Assembly: GCA_017431785.1 (NCBI GenBank)
Contig: JAFRKJ010000016.1
Location: forward strand, 1 to 57,590
Length of the DNA stretch: 57,590 bases
Source: Bacillota bacterium
GTDB taxonomy: Bacteria > Bacillota > Clostridia > Peptostreptococcales > Anaerovoracaceae
Direction: 5' to 3'
In this document: piece after piece, positions 55,506 through 57,590 of the stretch
Position numbering within the stretch: position 1 is the first letter of the stretch
Layout: each line of letters starts with the position of its first letter
Position numbers and translations under genes: made by a program
The notes under the pieces: model-generated
What the model was told of the DNA's origin: nothing
Database searches by the model: none
The model's input: only the letters and a program-made list of their open reading frames with translations

Positions 55506-55926
55506 GCATAATGAAATACAGATCATGACAACTGAATACAATACGTTCATCAGAATCACTGAAAAGGTCCGTGATATCGTTTCAAACAGCAAAATCAAAA
55601 ACGGCGTAGTGTATGTAATCACAGCCCATACAACAACCGGCATCGCTGTGAATGAGGGATTGGAATGTCTGGAAAGTGATATCCATGACTTGCTCAGCAA
55701 TCTGGTTCCGGAAGATGGAAACTACGCTCATGCGCGTTTTCTGCACTCCTACGGAGCTATGGGAAACAACCCGACTGGTCATCTGAAATCTCATCTGACG
55801 GGAAACCACTGCGTCTTCCCGATTGCAGACGGAACAATCCGTCTCGGCAAAGCGCAGGAAATCTACCTGTGTGAATTTGACGGACCACAGGACAGAACGG
55901 TATACATTACATTGATGGGTGAATGA
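55498..55926 (+). CDS. YjbQ/UPF0047 family protein
   Basis: A 142-residue YjbQ-family protein. The family core VITAHTTTGIAVNEGLE, NPTGHLKSHLTGNHCVFPI and IYLCEFDGPQDRTVYI is intact, including the buried His residues that could bind a metal. The start is GTG 55498 inside the hydrolase gene with GGAGG upstream. Some members show weak thiamin-phosphate synthase activity; no role in an Amadori locus is known to me. It ends 4 bases from the convergent GntR gene. Confidence 0.9.
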   Translation: MIEHNEIQIMTTEYNTFIRITEKVRDIVSNSKIKNGVVYVITAHTTTGIAVNEGLECLESDIHDLLSNLVPEDGNYAHARFLHSYGAMGNNPTGHLKSHLTGNHCVFPIADGTIRLGKAQEIYLCEFDGPQDRTVYITLMGE

Positions 55927-55930
55927 TAGA

Positions 55931-56680
55931 TTATCTGGAATCCAGATTCAGTTCGAACATATCACATCTGGCAAACATCTCCGTATATTCAACAACACGG
56001 TTATCTTTGTCAAATCCGATGAATTTGCAGGAATAAACAGGTACATTTTCAGGGAGCGCCATATAAGTGCGCTCTCTTTCTATGATTTCAACAATCTGTA
56101 TGATCTCGTTGAATCTTACAGGCATATGGTTTTTACTGTCCATGTACTGGTACAGTGAATTTGCTGCAAAGTCCACAGTATCGATATCTTCAAAAAGCTC
56201 TGCCGGAACATAGGTATACTCCAATGCAACCGGAATCCCATTGCCGCACCGAACCCTATGAAGCGCGTAAACCGGAGCATCTTCTTCAAGTTGGAGCTTA
56301 TGGGTGAAAAAGCTGCCGGTGATAATGCCTTTGGTCAAAACAATACTGGAAGCAACACCTCCAACTCTTTCTACTAAAGATGTAATACCTCCATCAATAT
56401 GATCCGTCAGCCGCCTGAATTCCAGTCTTCCCAGATCGGCTTCTTTCACAAAAGTACCCGCCCCGTGTGAACGGACGATCAATCCATCCTTTGCAAGTTT
56501 TTGGAACGCGTACTGTACAGTCGCCCTTGTTGTACCATACTTGCTTGCCAGATAACGTTCAGAAGGCAGCTTCTCTCCCGGCCGCCAAATGCCCCCTTTT
56601 ATCTGCGACCTGATCTGACAAACTACTTCAGACGCCGTTGCCTTTTTCTTTTCTTTTATCTCATCAGATGTCGACTTCAT
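55931..56680 (-). CDS. GntR/HutC-family transcriptional regulator with UTRA domain
   Basis: A 249-residue repressor. The GntR winged helix (about 18-78) has WRPGEKLPSERYLASKYGTT and FVRSHGAGTFV-like ends; the UTRA ligand domain follows (YALHRVRCGNGIPVALEYTY). This is the FrlR-type layout. It is convergent with the yjbQ gene and overlaps the second GntR gene by 17 bases. It probably senses a phosphorylated sugar-amine (inference). Confidence 0.88.
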   Translation of the reverse strand: MKSTSDEIKEKKKATASEVVCQIRSQIKGGIWRPGEKLPSERYLASKYGTTRATVQYAFQKLAKDGLIVRSHGAGTFVKEADLGRLEFRRLTDHIDGGITSLVERVGGVASSIVLTKGIITGSFFTHKLQLEEDAPVYALHRVRCGNGIPVALEYTYVPAELFEDIDTVDFAANSLYQYMDSKNHMPVRFNEIIQIVEIIERERTYMALPENVPVYSCKFIGFDKDNRVVEYTEMFARCDMFELNLDSR

Positions 56681-57422
56681 TGCTGAAAAACTCCACCTTT
56701 TCCTTTAACAATATGTCATCATAGTATTCAATCAGCCTGCCTTCGCTGTCAAACACAATTCCCTCATACCGCATGACCGGTTTTTTCATGTCGATATTCA
56801 ACAGTTCCGATTCCAGTCCATTCGCATATACAGCTGTGATTCTCGTGTAGGCTCTTTTCATTTTGATGCCGTACTTATCGTTGAGCATTTTATAGATAGA
56901 ACGGTCATGAACATCTTCTTCTTTCAGATCCGGCGTAAGATCGCACTGGATATTTGTACGCTCGATAGCGATTGGTTCCCCATCGACAAAACGCAGCCGC
57001 ATGATCCGGTATACATGCACGTCCGGTGATAGCTCGCTGCGGACTGAATTATCTTCCGCAGACATTTCTTCCGCTTTTTCCAGCACTTTTTCCGGAATAA
57101 TCGTCTTTTCAAAACTAAGAAGCTTGACAAATGCTTTCTTGCCGCTCTGCTTAATGATATTTCTTCTGGAATTATACTGATCTTTATCGAAACGTATTCT
57201 GGATGCCGCTACGTAATAACCGGAACGGTCTCTCGCCTCAATCAGTCCTCTGTCGATCAATAACTGCAACGCATTCCTGATTGTTCCACGCTGCACATCA
57301 AACTGGTCCGCAAGCAGACGTTCAGACGGAAGCTTGTCACCTTCTCCGAACATCCCGGTTTCAATCATATATTCAATTTCTCTGGATATCAAAACATCCT
57401 TTGTCAAAATTGTCTTTCTCAT
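56664..57422 (-). CDS. GntR/HutC-family transcriptional regulator with UTRA domain, second copy
   Basis: A 252-residue paralogue. The winged helix has FGEGDKLPSERLLADQFDVQRGTIRNAL-type sequence with the LPSERLL core; the UTRA domain has VYRIMRLRFVDGEPIAIERT. ATG 57422 is the family start, but no good Shine-Dalgarno lies before it and a terminal element begins about 20-35 bases upstream. The element may have removed its promoter. A GTG at 57461 would start within the element and is less likely. Confidence 0.85.
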   Translation of the reverse strand: MRKTILTKDVLISREIEYMIETGMFGEGDKLPSERLLADQFDVQRGTIRNALQLLIDRGLIEARDRSGYYVAASRIRFDKDQYNSRRNIIKQSGKKAFVKLLSFEKTIIPEKVLEKAEEMSAEDNSVRSELSPDVHVYRIMRLRFVDGEPIAIERTNIQCDLTPDLKEEDVHDRSIYKMLNDKYGIKMKRAYTRITAVYANGLESELLNIDMKKPVMRYEGIVFDSEGRLIEYYDDILLKEKVEFFSNEVDI

Positions 57423-57439
57423 ATTCTGTATTTTACCAT

Positions 57440-57590
57440 ATCCGATTGAAATCGGTGCCACCCGTAAAACGGGTGGTTCGAACCGGGGCTATAAGCCCCT
57501 GACACTGACCCGCGCCTAAAGACGCGGGTTTCACTTCGTTCAAGCCTCAGTGTCTTTGTCTCTTTGGCAAGCCCCTAAAGGGGCTTTCTA
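57440..57590. mobile_element. dense hairpin cluster at window edge, possible end of an IS200/IS605- or OMEGA-type element
   Basis: At least four hairpins lie in 150 bases: 57458-57464 with 57470-57476 (7 bp); 57485-57490 with 57494-57499; 57508-57514 with 57523-57529, enclosed by GACACTGA (57501-57508) and TCAGTGTC (57547-57554); and 57569-57576 with 57579-57586. A self-complementary GGTTCGAACC lies at 57475-57484. This density is typical of transposable-element ends with folded RNA such as TnpB or IscB omega RNA. No transposase or nuclease gene is visible, as the window ends. Orientation is unknown. Confidence 0.45.

Noticed and set aside
55935-55955. Short palindrome near the convergent yjbQ/GntR ends as a bidirectional terminator
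   Set aside because: The stem is 6 bp with a 1-base centre, lies inside the GntR coding region and has no T run.
57547-57590. Open minus-strand frame entering from the right edge as the end of a TnpB gene
   Set aside because: Only about 14 codons are visible and they overlap a hairpin; no motif can be judged.
1-57590. CRISPR array, tRNA or rRNA genes
   Set aside because: I saw no regularly spaced direct repeats of CRISPR length and no cloverleaf or rRNA sequence on either strand.

Overview
The window reads as chromosome of an anaerobic, fermentative member of the Bacillota, probably class Clostridia. The reasons are the secE-nusG-rplKAJL-rpoBC-rpsL order with strong AGGAGG ribosome binding sites, a Firmicute-type 137-residue S12, an scr-dnaX-ybaB-recR block, an IspDF fusion, a six-gene Ech-type membrane [NiFe] hydrogenase, and an acyl-CoA dehydrogenase with EtfBA. 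Base composition is moderate. I cannot name a genus from sequence alone. Nearly all genes lie on the minus strand; only two short blocks, a two-component system and a three-gene catabolic operon, lie on the plus strand.

Layout from left to right. 1-12.9 kb is the transcription/translation core, read leftwards: rpmG, secE, nusG, rplK, rplA, an L10 leader, rplJ, rplL, rpoB, rpoC, a 69-residue unknown gene, rpsL and the start of rpsG. Good sigma-A promoters precede rpmG, rpoB and rpsL. 12.9-19.0 kb is an Ech hydrogenase operon (A, B, C, D, E, F order). Its last gene is not a normal two-cluster EchF but a polyferredoxin with eight predicted [4Fe-4S] motifs. 19.1-24.0 kb holds a signal-peptidase-like protein lacking its catalytic dyad, two APC amino-acid permeases whose promoters share an operator-like motif, and a DUF2442-like membrane protein. 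24.0-27.1 kb is SRP RNA, dnaX, ybaB, recR and a small membrane protein.

27.1-37.4 kb is one long leftward array: ppiB, an acyl-CoA dehydrogenase with a Cys where the catalytic Glu is expected, a 143-bp inverted-repeat element, etfB, etfA, an M50 protease, pcrA, ligA, a HypE-like AIR-synthase-fold protein and a PrsW-type protease. 37.5-43.7 kb carries a Nudix hydrolase, paired chromate transporter halves, proS, ispDF, a PIN-TRAM protein and a CarD-family regulator. 43.9-46.0 kb is an OmpR-type response regulator and histidine kinase on the plus strand. 46.1-47.5 kb is radA.

47.6-57.4 kb is the most distinctive region: an apparent Amadori-compound (glycated amine) utilisation locus. It has two fructoselysine-6-kinase-like PfkB proteins, a FrlB-like SIS-domain deglycase, a Pot-type (polyamine/opine) ABC transporter, a metal-dependent TIM-barrel hydrolase, a YjbQ-family protein and two GntR/UTRA repressors. 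My model (inference) is import of a glycated amine or amide through PotABCD, 6-phosphorylation by the PfkB kinase, and cleavage by the SIS protein to glucose 6-phosphate plus the amine. The hydrolase and YjbQ would handle an extra group on the substrate. The last 130-150 bases are a dense set of hairpins that look like the end of a mobile element, possibly an OMEGA-type (TnpB or IscB) RNA, cut by the window edge.
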